This document shows positions 7,987 through 16,883 of a DNA stretch of 64,000 bases, one piece after another (the stretch's first letter is position 1; the number at the start of each line of letters is the position of its first letter). The DNA is from Klebsiella sp. WP3-W18-ESBL-02 (GTDB lineage Bacteria > Pseudomonadota > Gammaproteobacteria > Enterobacterales > Enterobacteriaceae). Made by a program: the position numbers and the translations under genes. The notes beneath the pieces are model-generated. The model saw only the letters and a program-made list of their open reading frames with translations. It had not been told where the DNA came from and made no database searches. The DNA is taken from assembly GCF_014168815.1 (NCBI RefSeq), contig NZ_AP021972.1, forward strand, positions 372,001-436,000, written 5' to 3'.

Positions 7987-8370
7987 CTACCCGCGAACCC
8001 AGCCGTCTGTCTGCGATTTAAACCCCAGTGCTTTCGCAAACGCCGCCATTTCCAGGCTCTCTTCAACACCTGACTTGCTCAGCGTCCAGCGGTTGACCTG
8101 CGGGTTATCGCGCATCACCTCTTCCACCAGATACTGCCCTACACCGCGGCGGCGGGTGACTTCGCGTACGCAAAGATCATCAAGCTGGCCATGGGCACCG
8201 TTCAACGTCACCTTCACGGCGGCAAGCAGGCGTTCATTAAAGCGGGCGGCATACAGACGGTGAGCGTCGTCGAGCGCACGTTCTGTGGCAGTACCGGCGG
8301 GCCAGATCTTGCCAAGGCAAATGTGGTCCTGGTCGCTAAAGGTCTCTAAACGGATGATGGTCAGCTTCAT
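7987..8370 (-). CDS. panM: PanD regulatory factor / maturation acetyltransferase-like PanM
   Basis: This is a 127-residue GNAT-fold protein matching E. coli PanM (YhhK). PanM binds the pro-enzyme of aspartate 1-decarboxylase (PanD), promotes its self-cleavage and senses CoA. The acetyl-CoA loop is RRRGVGQYLVEEV, and the start MKLTIIRLETFSDQD matches the family. The upstream in-frame ATG at 8385 would add five extra residues, so I use 8370. The gene lies antisense between livJ and livK, the same unusual place as in E. coli. Confidence 0.93.
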   Translation of the reverse strand: MKLTIIRLETFSDQDHICLGKIWPAGTATERALDDAHRLYAARFNERLLAAVKVTLNGAHGQLDDLCVREVTRRRGVGQYLVEEVMRDNPQVNRWTLSKSGVEESLEMAAFAKALGFKSQTDGWVRG

Positions 8371-8814
8371 GGGCAATGGGCTCAAATCACGGAAATGACG
8401 GTCAGTGTACTCAATTTATTCTGCTGCAGGCTCTCTCTTTTTTGCCCTGGCAGCCAGGTGATTCGTTTTTCGATAACTCCGGCGGCAGTCCGAAACAGCA
8501 TGGATCGAAAAATCGACAGAATTTTAACCTAAAATCCAGCGTTTTATTCGGCTCTTTGTGCCGTTATTTTATGCTGCATAGCGGACTTTTTTTTGTTTAT
8601 CTATGGCAAAAATCAGAATATTATCTTTTCTTAATAGACTGAAAAATAGAGAATTTAGTCTGTTTTTGTTCAAAAAGCTGCGCTAACCCATTAAAGATAA
8701 TGGCAAAAATAGCGTTGTATAGTAAAAGTACAGAATGCTTTTTAACCACAACATTACAAAATATCTACACGCCACGACGTGTAAACACGACATCACGAAT
8801 GGGGATCCCGAAGT
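8371..8814 (+). promoter_or_regulatory. Long livK upstream region, no gene seen
   Basis: This 444-bp gap separates divergent panM and livK. I see no credible coding sequence. The right half (about 8560-8760) is strongly AT-rich. It contains CAGAATATTATCTT at 8614-8627, which resembles an Lrp half-consensus, and AGACT/AGTCT arms at about 8636-8662. It should carry the livK promoter and Lrp control. Exact sites are uncertain. Confidence 0.45.
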
Positions 8815-9924
8815 ATGAAAAGGAATACAAAAACAGTAATCGCAGGGATGATCGCGCTGGCTATGTCTCAAGGGGCTTTGGCTGACGATATCAAGGTTGC
8901 GGTCGTTGGTGCGATGTCCGGCCCGGTTGCGCAGTGGGGCGACATGGAGTTCAACGGCGCGCGCCAGGCCATTAAAGATATCAACGCCAAAGGCGGTATT
9001 AAGGGCGATAAACTGGTGGGCGTGGAGTACGACGACGCCTGTGACCCGAAACAAGCGGTGGCGGTCGCCAACAAAATCGTCAATGACGGTATTAAATACG
9101 TCATCGGCCACCTCTGCTCCTCTTCAACGCAGCCTGCGTCTGACATTTATGAAGATGAAGGCATTCTGATGATCTCCCCAGGGGCCACCAACCCGGAGCT
9201 GACCCAACGCGGCTATCAGTACATTATGCGAACCGCAGGTCTGGACTCTTCGCAGGGGCCGACGGCGGCAAACTACATTCTGAATAAGGTCAAACCGCAG
9301 CGTATCGCCATCATTCATGACAAACAGCAGTATGGCGAAGGCCTGGCGCGTTCCGTACAGGATGGGCTGAAAAAAGGCGGCGCCAACATCGTCTTCTTCG
9401 ACGGCATTACCGCCGGGGAGAAAGACTTCTCCGCGCTGATTGCCCGCTTGCAAAAAGAGAATATCGACTTCGTTTACTACGGCGGCTACTACCCGGAAAT
9501 GGGCCAGATGCTGCGTCAGGCGCGCGCCGTGGGTCTGAAAACCCAGTTTATGGGCCCGGAAGGGGTGGGTAACGCGTCGCTGTCGAACATCGCGGGCGCT
9601 GCGGCGGAAGGTATGCTGGTGACCATGCCAAAACGCTATGACCAGGATCCGGCAAATAGCGCTATCGTCGATGCCCTGAAAGCGCAGAAGAAAGATCCGA
9701 GCGGCCCGTACGTGTGGATCACCTACGCCGCCGTGCAGTCTCTGGCTACCGCCATGGAACGTACCGGCAGCGATGAGCCGCAGGCGCTGATTAAGGATTT
9801 AAAAGCCAACGGGGCGAAAACCGTGATTGGGCCGCTGTCCTGGGATGAAAAAGGCGACCTGAAAGGCTTTGAATTTGGCGTCTTCCAGTGGCACGCCGAC
9901 GGCTCATCCAGCGCGGTGAAGTAA
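8815..9924 (+). CDS. livK: Leucine-specific binding protein LivK
   Basis: LivK is the periplasmic receptor selective for leucine, working with LivHMGF. It has 369 residues, as in E. coli. The signal peptide MKRNTKTVIAGMIALAMSQGALA is cleaved before DDIKVAVVGAMSGPVAQWGD. Much of the mature sequence is identical to LivJ, including the Cys pair and HDKQQYGEGLARSVQDGLKKGGAN. It is the first gene of livKHMGF. The gap to livH holds a CCCCTG...CAGGGG hairpin (about 9936-9961) that could lower downstream expression relative to the abundant binding protein. Confidence 0.97.
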   Translation: MKRNTKTVIAGMIALAMSQGALADDIKVAVVGAMSGPVAQWGDMEFNGARQAIKDINAKGGIKGDKLVGVEYDDACDPKQAVAVANKIVNDGIKYVIGHLCSSSTQPASDIYEDEGILMISPGATNPELTQRGYQYIMRTAGLDSSQGPTAANYILNKVKPQRIAIIHDKQQYGEGLARSVQDGLKKGGANIVFFDGITAGEKDFSALIARLQKENIDFVYYGGYYPEMGQMLRQARAVGLKTQFMGPEGVGNASLSNIAGAAAEGMLVTMPKRYDQDPANSAIVDALKAQKKDPSGPYVWITYAAVQSLATAMERTGSDEPQALIKDLKANGAKTVIGPLSWDEKGDLKGFEFGVFQWHADGSSSAVK

Positions 9925-9978
9925 CCTTCATTTCCCCCTGGCGGGCGAAGATCCGCAGGGGTAGCAAAAGGCTAATTT

Positions 9979-10905
9979 ATGTCAGAGCAGGTTCTCTACT
10001 TTGTGCAGCAGATGTTTAACGGCGTAACGCTGGGAAGCACCTATGCACTGATCGCCATCGGTTACACCATGGTGTACGGGATTATCGGCATGATCAACTT
10101 CGCCCACGGCGAGGTGTACATGATCGGTAGTTATGTCTCCTTTATGATCATCGCCGCGCTGATGATGATGGGCATCGACACCGGCTGGCTGCTGGTGGCG
10201 GCTGGCTTTATCGGGGCGATCGTCATTGCCAGCGCCTACGGCTGGAGTATCGAACGGGTAGCCTATCGCCCGGTACGTAACTCCAAGCGTCTGATTGCGC
10301 TGATCTCCGCTATCGGGATGTCTATCTTCCTGCAAAACTACGTCAGCCTGACCGAAGGTTCGCGCGATGTCGCATTGCCGAGCCTGTTTAACGGTCAGTG
10401 GATTGTTGGCAGCAGCGATAACTTCTCCGCTTCAATTACCACCATGCAGCTGGTCATCTGGATTGTGACCTTTATCGCGATGCTGGCGCTGACGCTGTTT
10501 ATTCGCTACTCGCGGATGGGCCGCGCCTGCCGTGCTTGTGCCGAAGATCTGAAGATGGCCAGCCTGCTGGGCATCAACACCGACCGTGTGATTGCGCTGA
10601 CCTTCGTTATCGGTGCGGCGATGGCGGCGGTGGCGGGCGTACTGCTTGGCCAGTTCTACGGCGTTATCAACCCGTACATCGGCTTTATGGCCGGGATGAA
10701 AGCCTTCACCGCGGCGGTACTCGGCGGTATCGGCAGCATTCCAGGCGCGATGATCGGCGGACTGATCCTCGGCATTGCGGAAGCGCTGTCGTCGGCCTAC
10801 CTGAGCACCGAATATAAAGACGTGGTGTCGTTCGCGCTGCTGATCGTGGTCCTGCTGGTGATGCCAACCGGTATCCTGGGCCGCCCGGAGGTAGAGAAAG
10901 TATGA
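9979..10905 (+). CDS. livH: Branched-chain amino acid ABC transporter permease LivH
   Basis: LivH is one of the two inner-membrane permease subunits. It has 308 residues, with about eight hydrophobic helices. The cytoplasmic coupling segment RACRACAEDLKMASLLGINTDRVI, with the EAA-like loop of this family, lies near 178-200. GVTLGSTYALIAIGYTMVYG at the N-terminus is diagnostic of the LivH branch. The last four bases (ATGA) overlap livM, which indicates coupled translation. Confidence 0.97.
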   Translation: MSEQVLYFVQQMFNGVTLGSTYALIAIGYTMVYGIIGMINFAHGEVYMIGSYVSFMIIAALMMMGIDTGWLLVAAGFIGAIVIASAYGWSIERVAYRPVRNSKRLIALISAIGMSIFLQNYVSLTEGSRDVALPSLFNGQWIVGSSDNFSASITTMQLVIWIVTFIAMLALTLFIRYSRMGRACRACAEDLKMASLLGINTDRVIALTFVIGAAMAAVAGVLLGQFYGVINPYIGFMAGMKAFTAAVLGGIGSIPGAMIGGLILGIAEALSSAYLSTEYKDVVSFALLIVVLLVMPTGILGRPEVEKV

Positions 10906-12182
10906 AACCGATGCAATTTGCGATGGCGCTGCTCTCTGCCGCCATGTTCTTTGTGCTGGCAGGCGTCTTTATGGGCGTGCAGTTGCAGCTTGATGGCACC
11001 AAACTGGTGGTCGGCAGCGCGGCGGATATCCGCTGGCAGTGGATCTTTATCGGCACGGCGGTGGTGTTTTTCTTCCAGATGCTGCGCCCGCTGTTCCAGA
11101 AAGGGCTGAAAAGCGTCTCCGGGCCGAAGTTTATCCTGCCGGCGATTGACGGCTCGACGGTGAAACAAAAGCTGTTCCTGATTGCGCTGCTGGTGATTGC
11201 CGTGGCGTGGCCGTTTATGGTGTCGCGTGGGACGGTGGATATTGCCACCCTGACCATGATTTACATCATCCTCGGCCTGGGTCTGAACGTGGTGGTGGGA
11301 CTCTCTGGCCTGCTGGTGCTGGGCTACGGCGGTTTCTACGCCATCGGCGCTTACACCTTCGCGCTGTTGAACCACTATTACGGCCTCGGCTTCTGGACCT
11401 GCCTGCCGATAGCGGGGCTGGTTTCGGCGGCGGCGGGCTTCCTGCTGGGCTTCCCGGTGCTGCGTCTGCGCGGTGACTATCTGGCGATTGTGACCCTGGG
11501 CTTCGGTGAAATCGTCCGTATCCTGCTGCTTAACAACACCGAAATCACCGGCGGCCCGAACGGCATTAGCCAGATTCCAAAGCCAACCTTCTTCGGCCTT
11601 GAGTTCAGCCGCAGCGCGCGTGAAGGTGGCTGGGATACCTTCAGCAACTTCTTTAACGTCAAGTACGACCCGTCCGACCGCGTTATCTTCCTTTACCTGG
11701 TCGCGCTGCTGCTGGTGGTGCTGAGCCTGTTCGTGATTAACCGCCTGCTGCGTATGCCGCTGGGCCGCGCGTGGGAAGCGCTGCGTGAAGATGAAATTGC
11801 CTGCCGCTCGCTGGGCCTGAGCCCAACGCGCATCAAGCTGACCGCTTTTACCATCAGCGCCGCGTTTGCCGGTTTTGCCGGTACGCTGTTTGCCGCGCGC
11901 CAGGGCTTTGTTAGCCCGGAATCGTTCACCTTTGCCGAGTCAGCCTTCGTGCTGGCGATTGTGGTACTGGGCGGGATGGGCTCGCAGTTTGCGGTCATCC
12001 TCGCGGCGATTCTGCTGGTGGTGTCACGCGAGCTGATGCGTGACTTTAACGAATACAGCATGCTGATGCTCGGCGGCCTGATGGTGCTGATGATGATCTG
12101 GCGTCCGCAGGGCCTTCTGCCGATGACCCGTGTACAGATGAAGTTGAAAAACGGGCAAGCGAAAGAAGGAGAGCAGGTATGA
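10902..12182 (+). CDS. livM: Branched-chain amino acid ABC transporter permease LivM
   Basis: LivM is the second permease subunit, 426 residues. It has an N-terminal extension with two extra helices (about 1-130), typical of enteric LivM. The core follows, beginning GLGLNVVVGLSGLLVLGYGGFYAIGAY, with the coupling loop GRAWEALREDEIACRSLGLSPTRIKL near 287-312. It overlaps livH by 4 bp and livG by 4 bp (12179-12182). Confidence 0.97.
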   Translation: MKPMQFAMALLSAAMFFVLAGVFMGVQLQLDGTKLVVGSAADIRWQWIFIGTAVVFFFQMLRPLFQKGLKSVSGPKFILPAIDGSTVKQKLFLIALLVIAVAWPFMVSRGTVDIATLTMIYIILGLGLNVVVGLSGLLVLGYGGFYAIGAYTFALLNHYYGLGFWTCLPIAGLVSAAAGFLLGFPVLRLRGDYLAIVTLGFGEIVRILLLNNTEITGGPNGISQIPKPTFFGLEFSRSAREGGWDTFSNFFNVKYDPSDRVIFLYLVALLLVVLSLFVINRLLRMPLGRAWEALREDEIACRSLGLSPTRIKLTAFTISAAFAGFAGTLFAARQGFVSPESFTFAESAFVLAIVVLGGMGSQFAVILAAILLVVSRELMRDFNEYSMLMLGGLMVLMMIWRPQGLLPMTRVQMKLKNGQAKEGEQV

Positions 12183-12946
12183 GTCAGCCATTATTATCCG
12201 TTAACGGCCTGATGATGCGTTTTGGCGGCCTGCTGGCGGTCAACAACGTGGCGCTGGAGCTGCATCCTCAGGAGATCGTCTCCCTGATTGGCCCGAACGG
12301 CGCGGGAAAAACCACGGTCTTTAACTGCCTGACCGGCTTCTACAAGCCGACTGGCGGCACCATTATGCTGCGCGATAAGCATCTGGAAGGGCTGCCAGGC
12401 CAGCAGATTGCGCGTATGGGCGTGGTACGTACCTTCCAGCATGTGCGCCTGTTCCGCGAGATGACGGTGATTGAAAACCTGCTGGTGGCACAGCATCAGC
12501 AGCTGAAAACCGGTGTCTTCTCCGGGCTGTTGAAAACGCCATCGTTCAGGCGCGCGCAGAGCGAAGCGCTGGACCGCGCCGCCGTCTGGCTTGAGCGTAT
12601 CGGCCTGCTTGAGCACGCCAACCGCCAGGCGTCGAACCTGGCCTATGGAGACCAGCGTCGCCTGGAGATTGCCCGCTGCATGGTGACCCAGCCGGAAATC
12701 CTGATGCTCGATGAACCGGCTGCCGGTCTTAACCCAAAAGAGACCAAAGAGCTGGACGAGCTGATTGCCGAACTGCGTAATCATCACAACACCACTATCT
12801 TGTTGATTGAACACGATATGAAGCTGGTGATGGGTATTTCCGACCGTATCTACGTGGTGAACCAGGGCACGCCGTTAGCCAACGGCACGCCGGAAGAGAT
12901 CCGCAACAACCCGGATGTGATCCGCGCGTATCTGGGTGAGGCATAA
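12179..12946 (+). CDS. livG: Branched-chain amino acid ABC transporter ATPase LivG
   Basis: LivG is one of two ATPases driving LivHM, 255 residues. Walker A GPNGAGKTT is at 38-46. The family-specific signature region NLAYGDQRRLEIARCM replaces LSGGQ, and Walker B is ILMLDEPAAGLNP. The C-terminal extension GTPEEIRNNPDVIRAYLGEA is typical of the branched-chain family. The next gene starts 1 bp after the stop. Confidence 0.97.
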   Translation: MSQPLLSVNGLMMRFGGLLAVNNVALELHPQEIVSLIGPNGAGKTTVFNCLTGFYKPTGGTIMLRDKHLEGLPGQQIARMGVVRTFQHVRLFREMTVIENLLVAQHQQLKTGVFSGLLKTPSFRRAQSEALDRAAVWLERIGLLEHANRQASNLAYGDQRRLEIARCMVTQPEILMLDEPAAGLNPKETKELDELIAELRNHHNTTILLIEHDMKLVMGISDRIYVVNQGTPLANGTPEEIRNNPDVIRAYLGEA

Positions 12947-12947
12947 T

Positions 12948-13661
12948 ATGGATAAAGTGATGTTATCGTTTGATAAAGTCAGCGCCCACTACGGTAAGAT
13001 TCAGGCGCTGCACGATGTGAGTCTGCACATTAATCAGGGTGAGATCGTAACGCTTATCGGCGCCAACGGCGCGGGCAAAACCACGCTGCTCGGCACCTTG
13101 TGCGGCGATCCGCGCGCCACCAGCGGGCGCATTGTCTTTGATGATAAAGACATTACCGACTGGCAGACGGCGAAAATCATGCGCGAAGCGGTGGCGATTG
13201 TCCCGGAAGGGCGCCGCGTCTTCTCGCGCATGACGGTGGAAGAGAACCTGGCGATGGGCGGCTTTTTTGCCGAGCGTGATCAGTTCCAGGATCGCATCAA
13301 GTGGGTCTACGAGCTGTTCCCACGCCTGCTTGAGCGCCGTATCCAACGAGCGGGCACCATGTCCGGCGGTGAGCAGCAGATGCTGGCGATTGGCCGTGCG
13401 CTGATGAGCCAGCCGCGCCTGTTGCTGCTGGATGAGCCGTCGCTGGGATTAGCGCCGATTATCATCCAGCAGATCTTCGACACCATCGAACAGCTGCGCG
13501 AGCAGGGCATGACCATCTTCCTCGTCGAGCAGAACGCCAACCAGGCGCTGAAGCTTGCCGACCGCGGCTACGTGCTGGAAAACGGCCACGTGGTGCTGGA
13601 AGACACGGGTGATGCGCTGCTGGCTAACGAAGCGGTGCGCAGCGCGTACCTCGGCGGTTAG
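12948..13661 (+). CDS. livF: Branched-chain amino acid ABC transporter ATPase LivF
   Basis: LivF is the second ATPase, 237 residues. Walker A GANGAGKTT is at 38-46, followed by MSGGEQQMLAIGRAL and Walker B LLLLDEPSLGLAP. I use the ATG at 12948, giving MDKVMLSFDKVSAHYG as in E. coli. An in-frame start at 12936 would overlap livG and adds MRHN. It is the last gene of the operon, followed 24 bp later by a strong terminator. Confidence 0.97.
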   Translation: MDKVMLSFDKVSAHYGKIQALHDVSLHINQGEIVTLIGANGAGKTTLLGTLCGDPRATSGRIVFDDKDITDWQTAKIMREAVAIVPEGRRVFSRMTVEENLAMGGFFAERDQFQDRIKWVYELFPRLLERRIQRAGTMSGGEQQMLAIGRALMSQPRLLLLDEPSLGLAPIIIQQIFDTIEQLREQGMTIFLVEQNANQALKLADRGYVLENGHVVLEDTGDALLANEAVRSAYLGG

Positions 13662-13683
13662 TTTTCAGCAGCGCCCGGGCCAA

Positions 13684-13715
13684 ACAAAAAGAGAGCCTCA
13701 TGGCTCTCTTTTTGT
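13684..13715 (+). terminator. liv operon terminator
   Basis: A perfect stem ACAAAAAGAGAGCC/GGCTCTCTTTTTGT with loop TCAT is self-complementary through the A and T tracts. It can therefore work in both directions, but only liv transcription arrives here. The toxin-antitoxin promoter starts directly downstream. Confidence 0.92.
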
Positions 13716-13744
13716 ACAATATGGCTGTACAATTGTATTGTACA
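13713..13744 (+). promoter_or_regulatory. Operator/promoter of the phd-doc type module
   Basis: A perfect 8-bp inverted repeat TGTACAAT-TGT-ATTGTACA occupies 13726-13744, and a third copy of the half-site TGTACAAT sits at 13713-13720. A plausible -35 TTGTAC (13712-13717) and -10 TATTGT (13736-13741), 18 bp apart, overlap these sites. This is the layout expected for autorepression by an antitoxin or antitoxin-toxin complex. The binding role is inferred. Confidence 0.7.
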
Positions 13745-13759
13745 TATTTGGAGGTGAAT

Positions 13760-13981
13760 ATGCGTACGATTAACTACAGTGAAGCGCGGCAGAATCTGGC
13801 GGAGGTACTGGAAAGTGCCGTCAGCGGGGGGCCTGTCACCATTACGCGCCGAGGGCATAAGCCTGCGGTGATTATCAGCGCGGAAGAATTTGAGCGTTAT
13901 CAGGCGGCCAGAATGGATGATGAATTCGCGGCAATCATGGCGATACATGGTAATGAAATCAGGGAGCTGGCAGATAAATGA
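13760..13981 (+). CDS. Phd/YefM family antitoxin
   Basis: The 73-residue protein MRTINYSEARQNLAEVLESAVSGGPVTITRRGHKPAVIISAEEFERYQ has the Phd/YefM fold. That is an N-terminal DNA-binding/dimerisation part and a polar C-terminal tail (about 50-73) that would wrap the toxin. The start at 13760 follows a strong GGAGGTG RBS. An upstream in-frame ATG at 13700 lies inside the liv terminator and is rejected. It overlaps the toxin gene by 4 bp (ATGA). It should neutralise the downstream Doc-like toxin and repress its own promoter. Confidence 0.9.
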   Translation: MRTINYSEARQNLAEVLESAVSGGPVTITRRGHKPAVIISAEEFERYQAARMDDEFAAIMAIHGNEIRELADK

Positions 13982-14346
13982 CCCTTCAGATTATCTCAGC
14001 GGAAGAGATAATACAGTTTCACGACAGGTTGCTCCGCGTAACGCCTGGCGTAGAGGGAATGCCCGATCCTGGCCGCGCAGAAGCGCTGATGTACCGGGTG
14101 CTCAATCAAATCGAATATCAAGGCGTGACAGATGTCTGGCTGCTTGCGGCAATGCATCTGCTGGCGATTTCGCGTGGGCATATTTTTAATGACGGAAATA
14201 AACGGACGGCATTATTTATTACCTTACTGTTTTTAAAGCGTAACGGCATTTCATTACCGGCTAATCCTGATTTTGTTGCGATGACGGTTGAGGCTGCCGC
14301 TGGGCAACTCACGCTGGAGCAGATAGCAGCCCGGCTCCGTGGATGA
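13978..14346 (+). CDS. doc: Doc-type toxin (Fic/Doc family death-on-curing protein)
   Basis: This 122-residue protein resembles phage P1 Doc along its length (PGRAEAL, YRVLNQIEYQGVTD, LFLKRNG). The Fic-like motif H-I-F-N-D-G-N-K-R is at 68-76. P1 Doc is known to phosphorylate elongation factor Tu and stop translation. The motif here keeps the catalytic His68 and the Lys75-Arg76 pair. P1 Doc has Ala where this protein has Gly73. The gene ends about 230 bp before ugpB. The pair lies in a gap that is empty in E. coli, so it was probably acquired by transfer. An active toxin is inferred from the intact motif. Confidence 0.88.
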   Translation: MTLQIISAEEIIQFHDRLLRVTPGVEGMPDPGRAEALMYRVLNQIEYQGVTDVWLLAAMHLLAISRGHIFNDGNKRTALFITLLFLKRNGISLPANPDFVAMTVEAAAGQLTLEQIAARLRG

Positions 14347-14439
14347 TCCCGATAGTGCTGTGCCAGCGCCGACCCGGGTACTGACACGACACCTATACGT
14401 GTCTCAGCTCCCACTTTCCCTTCTCACAACCGTCACCGC

Positions 14440-14578
14440 CTTGCCATCCCTTTGTCGCGTTACTATCTTTTTTTTGTAATAAAAAAGTTATTTTTCTGTC
14501 ATTCGAGCATGTCATGTTACCCCCGCGAACATAAAACGCGTGATATCGCGCATCCCGGCACAAAAAGAGAGATAACCG
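14440..14578 (+). promoter_or_regulatory. ugpB promoter region with Pho-box-like repeats
   Basis: CTGTCAT at 14496-14502 and ATGTCAT at 14509-14515, preceded by GTCGCGTTACTATC and an AT-rich tract, resemble the E. coli ugpB control region, where PhoB binds. This fits induction of ugp by phosphate starvation. The exact heptamer register is not perfect, so the PhoB assignment rests partly on the position. Confidence 0.6.
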
Positions 14579-15895
14579 ATGATATCGTTACGACATACAG
14601 CTTTAGGATTGGCAATGAGTCTGGCATTCGCAGGTCAGGCTATGGCGGTTACCACGATTCCGTTCTGGCACTCAATGGAAGGTGAGCTGGGCAAAGAAGT
14701 TGACTCCCTGGCGCAGCGTTTTAACGCCGCCAACCCGGACTACAAAATTACCCCGGTGTACAAAGGCAACTACGAGCAGAGCCTGAGCGCAGGCATCGCC
14801 GCCTTCCGTACCGGCAACGCCCCGGCGCTGCTGCAGGTGTATGAAGTGGGCACCGCCACCATGATGGCCTCTAAGGCGATTAAGCCGGTATATCAGGTAT
14901 TCAGCGATGCCGGTATCAAGTTCGACGAATCTCAGTTTGTGCCGACGGTTTCCGGTTACTACACCGATGCGAAAACCGGGCACCTGCTCTCCCAGCCGTT
15001 TAACAGCTCTACCCCGGTGCTGTACTACAACAAAGACGCCTTCAAGAAAGCCGGGTTAGACCCGGAGCAGCCGCCAAAAACCTGGCAGGATCTGGCCGAG
15101 TATACCGCGAAGCTAAAAGCGGCGGGTATGAAGTGCGGCTACGCCAGCGGCTGGCAGGGCTGGATCCAGATTGAAAACTTCAGCGCCTGGCACGGTCTGC
15201 CGGTCGCGACTAAAAACAACGGCTTCGACGGTACCGATGCGGTACTGGAGTTCAACAAGCCGGAGCAGGTCAAACACATTGCCTTGCTGGAAGCGCTGAA
15301 TAAGAAGGGCGATTTCAGTTACTTTGGCCGTAAAGACGAATCGACCGAGAAGTTCTACAACGGCGATTGCGCTATCACCACCGCTTCTTCCGGCTCGTTG
15401 GCAGACATCCGTCATTACGCCAAATTCAACTACGGCGTGGGCATGATGCCGTACGACGCCGACGTGAAGGGCGCGCCGCAAAACGCCATCATTGGCGGGG
15501 CGAGCCTGTGGGTGATGCAGGGTAAAGACAAAGAAACCTACACCGGCGTGGCGAAGTTCCTTGAGTTCCTGGCGAAGCCGGAAAATGCCGCGGAATGGCA
15601 TCAGAAAACCGGCTATCTGCCGATCACCACCGCGGCGTACGATTTAACGCGTCAGCAGGGCTTCTATGACAAGAATCCTGGCGCCGATATCGCCACGCGT
15701 CAGATGCTGAACAAGCCGCCGTTGCCGTTCACCAAAGGCCTGCGTCTGGGCAACATGCCGCAGATTCGCACCATCGTGGATGAAGAGCTGGAAAGCGTGT
15801 GGACCGGTAAGAAAACGCCTCAGCAGGCGCTGGACTCTGCGGTAGAGCGCGGGAATCAGCTGCTGCGCCGCTTCGAGCAATCGACCAAGTCTTAA
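14579..15895 (+). CDS. ugpB: sn-glycerol-3-phosphate-binding protein UgpB
   Basis: UgpB is the periplasmic receptor for sn-glycerol-3-phosphate and glycerophosphodiesters such as glycerophosphocholine. It has 438 residues, the same as E. coli. The signal peptide MISLRHTALGLAMSLAFAGQAMA precedes VTTIPFWHSMEGELG. The protein is a family 1 extracellular solute-binding protein. It leads ugpBAECQ, and a BIME separates it from ugpA. Confidence 0.97.
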   Translation: MISLRHTALGLAMSLAFAGQAMAVTTIPFWHSMEGELGKEVDSLAQRFNAANPDYKITPVYKGNYEQSLSAGIAAFRTGNAPALLQVYEVGTATMMASKAIKPVYQVFSDAGIKFDESQFVPTVSGYYTDAKTGHLLSQPFNSSTPVLYYNKDAFKKAGLDPEQPPKTWQDLAEYTAKLKAAGMKCGYASGWQGWIQIENFSAWHGLPVATKNNGFDGTDAVLEFNKPEQVKHIALLEALNKKGDFSYFGRKDESTEKFYNGDCAITTASSGSLADIRHYAKFNYGVGMMPYDADVKGAPQNAIIGGASLWVMQGKDKETYTGVAKFLEFLAKPENAAEWHQKTGYLPITTAAYDLTRQQGFYDKNPGADIATRQMLNKPPLPFTKGLRLGNMPQIRTIVDEELESVWTGKKTPQQALDSAVERGNQLLRRFEQSTKS

Positions 15896-15902
15896 TGTGA
15901 AA

Positions 15903-15975
15903 TGCCGGGTGGCGGCTTCGCCTTACCCGGCCTACGCGTTGATGTAGGCCGGATAAGCATCGCGCCATCCGGCAC
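15903..15975. repeat. BIME: two inverted REP elements
   Basis: GCCGGGTGGCGGCTTCGCC...ACCCGGCCTAC (15903-15935) is followed by the inverted unit GTAGGCCGGATAAG...CCATCCGGC (15943-15974). It lies between ugpB and ugpA, where it may stabilise the ugpB mRNA. Confidence 0.88.
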
Positions 15976-15995
15976 TGCTCAGGAATAAAACCTTC

Positions 15996-16883
15996 ATGTC
16001 ATCATCCCGTCCGGTGTTTAAATCCCGCTGGCTGCCCTACGCATTGGTCGCCCCGCAGCTGATTATCACCGTTATTTTCTTTATCTGGCCCGCCGGTGAA
16101 GCGCTGTGGTACTCGCTGCAAAACGTCGACCCGTTTGGCCTCTCCAGCCAGTTTGTCGGCCTGGATAACTTCGTCACGCTGTTCCACGATCCGTACTATC
16201 TCGACTCCTTCTGGACGACGATGAAGTTCAGCACCCTGGTCACCGTCAGCGGCCTGCTGGTGTCGCTGTTTTTCGCCGCGCTGGTGGATTACGTGGTGCG
16301 CGGCAGCCGTCTCTATCAGACGCTGATGCTGCTGCCTTACGCCGTCGCGCCTGCCGTGGCCGCCGTGCTGTGGATCTTCCTGTTCAACCCCGGTCGTGGC
16401 CTGATTACCCATTTCCTCGGCGAGTTCGGCTATGACTGGAACCATGCGCAAAACAGCGGTCAGGCTATGTTCTTGGTGGTTTTCGCCTCGGTGTGGAAGC
16501 AAATCAGCTACAACTTCCTGTTCTTCTTCGCCGCGCTGCAATCTATTCCGCGCTCCTTAGTGGAGGCCGCTGCCATCGACGGCGCGGGCCCGATTCGCCG
16601 CTTCTTCAAGCTGGCGCTGCCGCTGATTGCGCCGGTGAGTTTCTTCCTGCTGGTGGTGAACCTGGTGTACGCCTTCTTCGACACCTTCCCGGTGATTGAT
16701 GCGGCTACCGCCGGCGGCCCGGTGCAGGCCACCACCACGCTGATTTACAAGATTTACCGCGAAGGGTTTGCCGGGCTGGACCTCTCAGCCTCTGCCGCCC
16801 AGTCGGTGGTGCTGATGTTCCTCGTCATCATCCTGACCGTGGTGCAGTTCCGCTACGTGGAAAGAAAGGTGCGCTACCAATGA
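15996..16883 (+). CDS. ugpA: Glycerol-3-phosphate ABC transporter permease UgpA
   Basis: UgpA is an inner-membrane permease of 295 residues with six predicted helices. The EAA loop LVEAAAIDGAGPIRRFFKLALPLIAP, near residues 188-213, contacts the ATPase UgpC. The N-terminus is MSSSRPVFKSRWLPYALVAPQL. It overlaps ugpE by 4 bp (ATGA). Confidence 0.97.
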   Translation: MSSSRPVFKSRWLPYALVAPQLIITVIFFIWPAGEALWYSLQNVDPFGLSSQFVGLDNFVTLFHDPYYLDSFWTTMKFSTLVTVSGLLVSLFFAALVDYVVRGSRLYQTLMLLPYAVAPAVAAVLWIFLFNPGRGLITHFLGEFGYDWNHAQNSGQAMFLVVFASVWKQISYNFLFFFAALQSIPRSLVEAAAIDGAGPIRRFFKLALPLIAPVSFFLLVVNLVYAFFDTFPVIDAATAGGPVQATTTLIYKIYREGFAGLDLSASAAQSVVLMFLVIILTVVQFRYVERKVRYQ

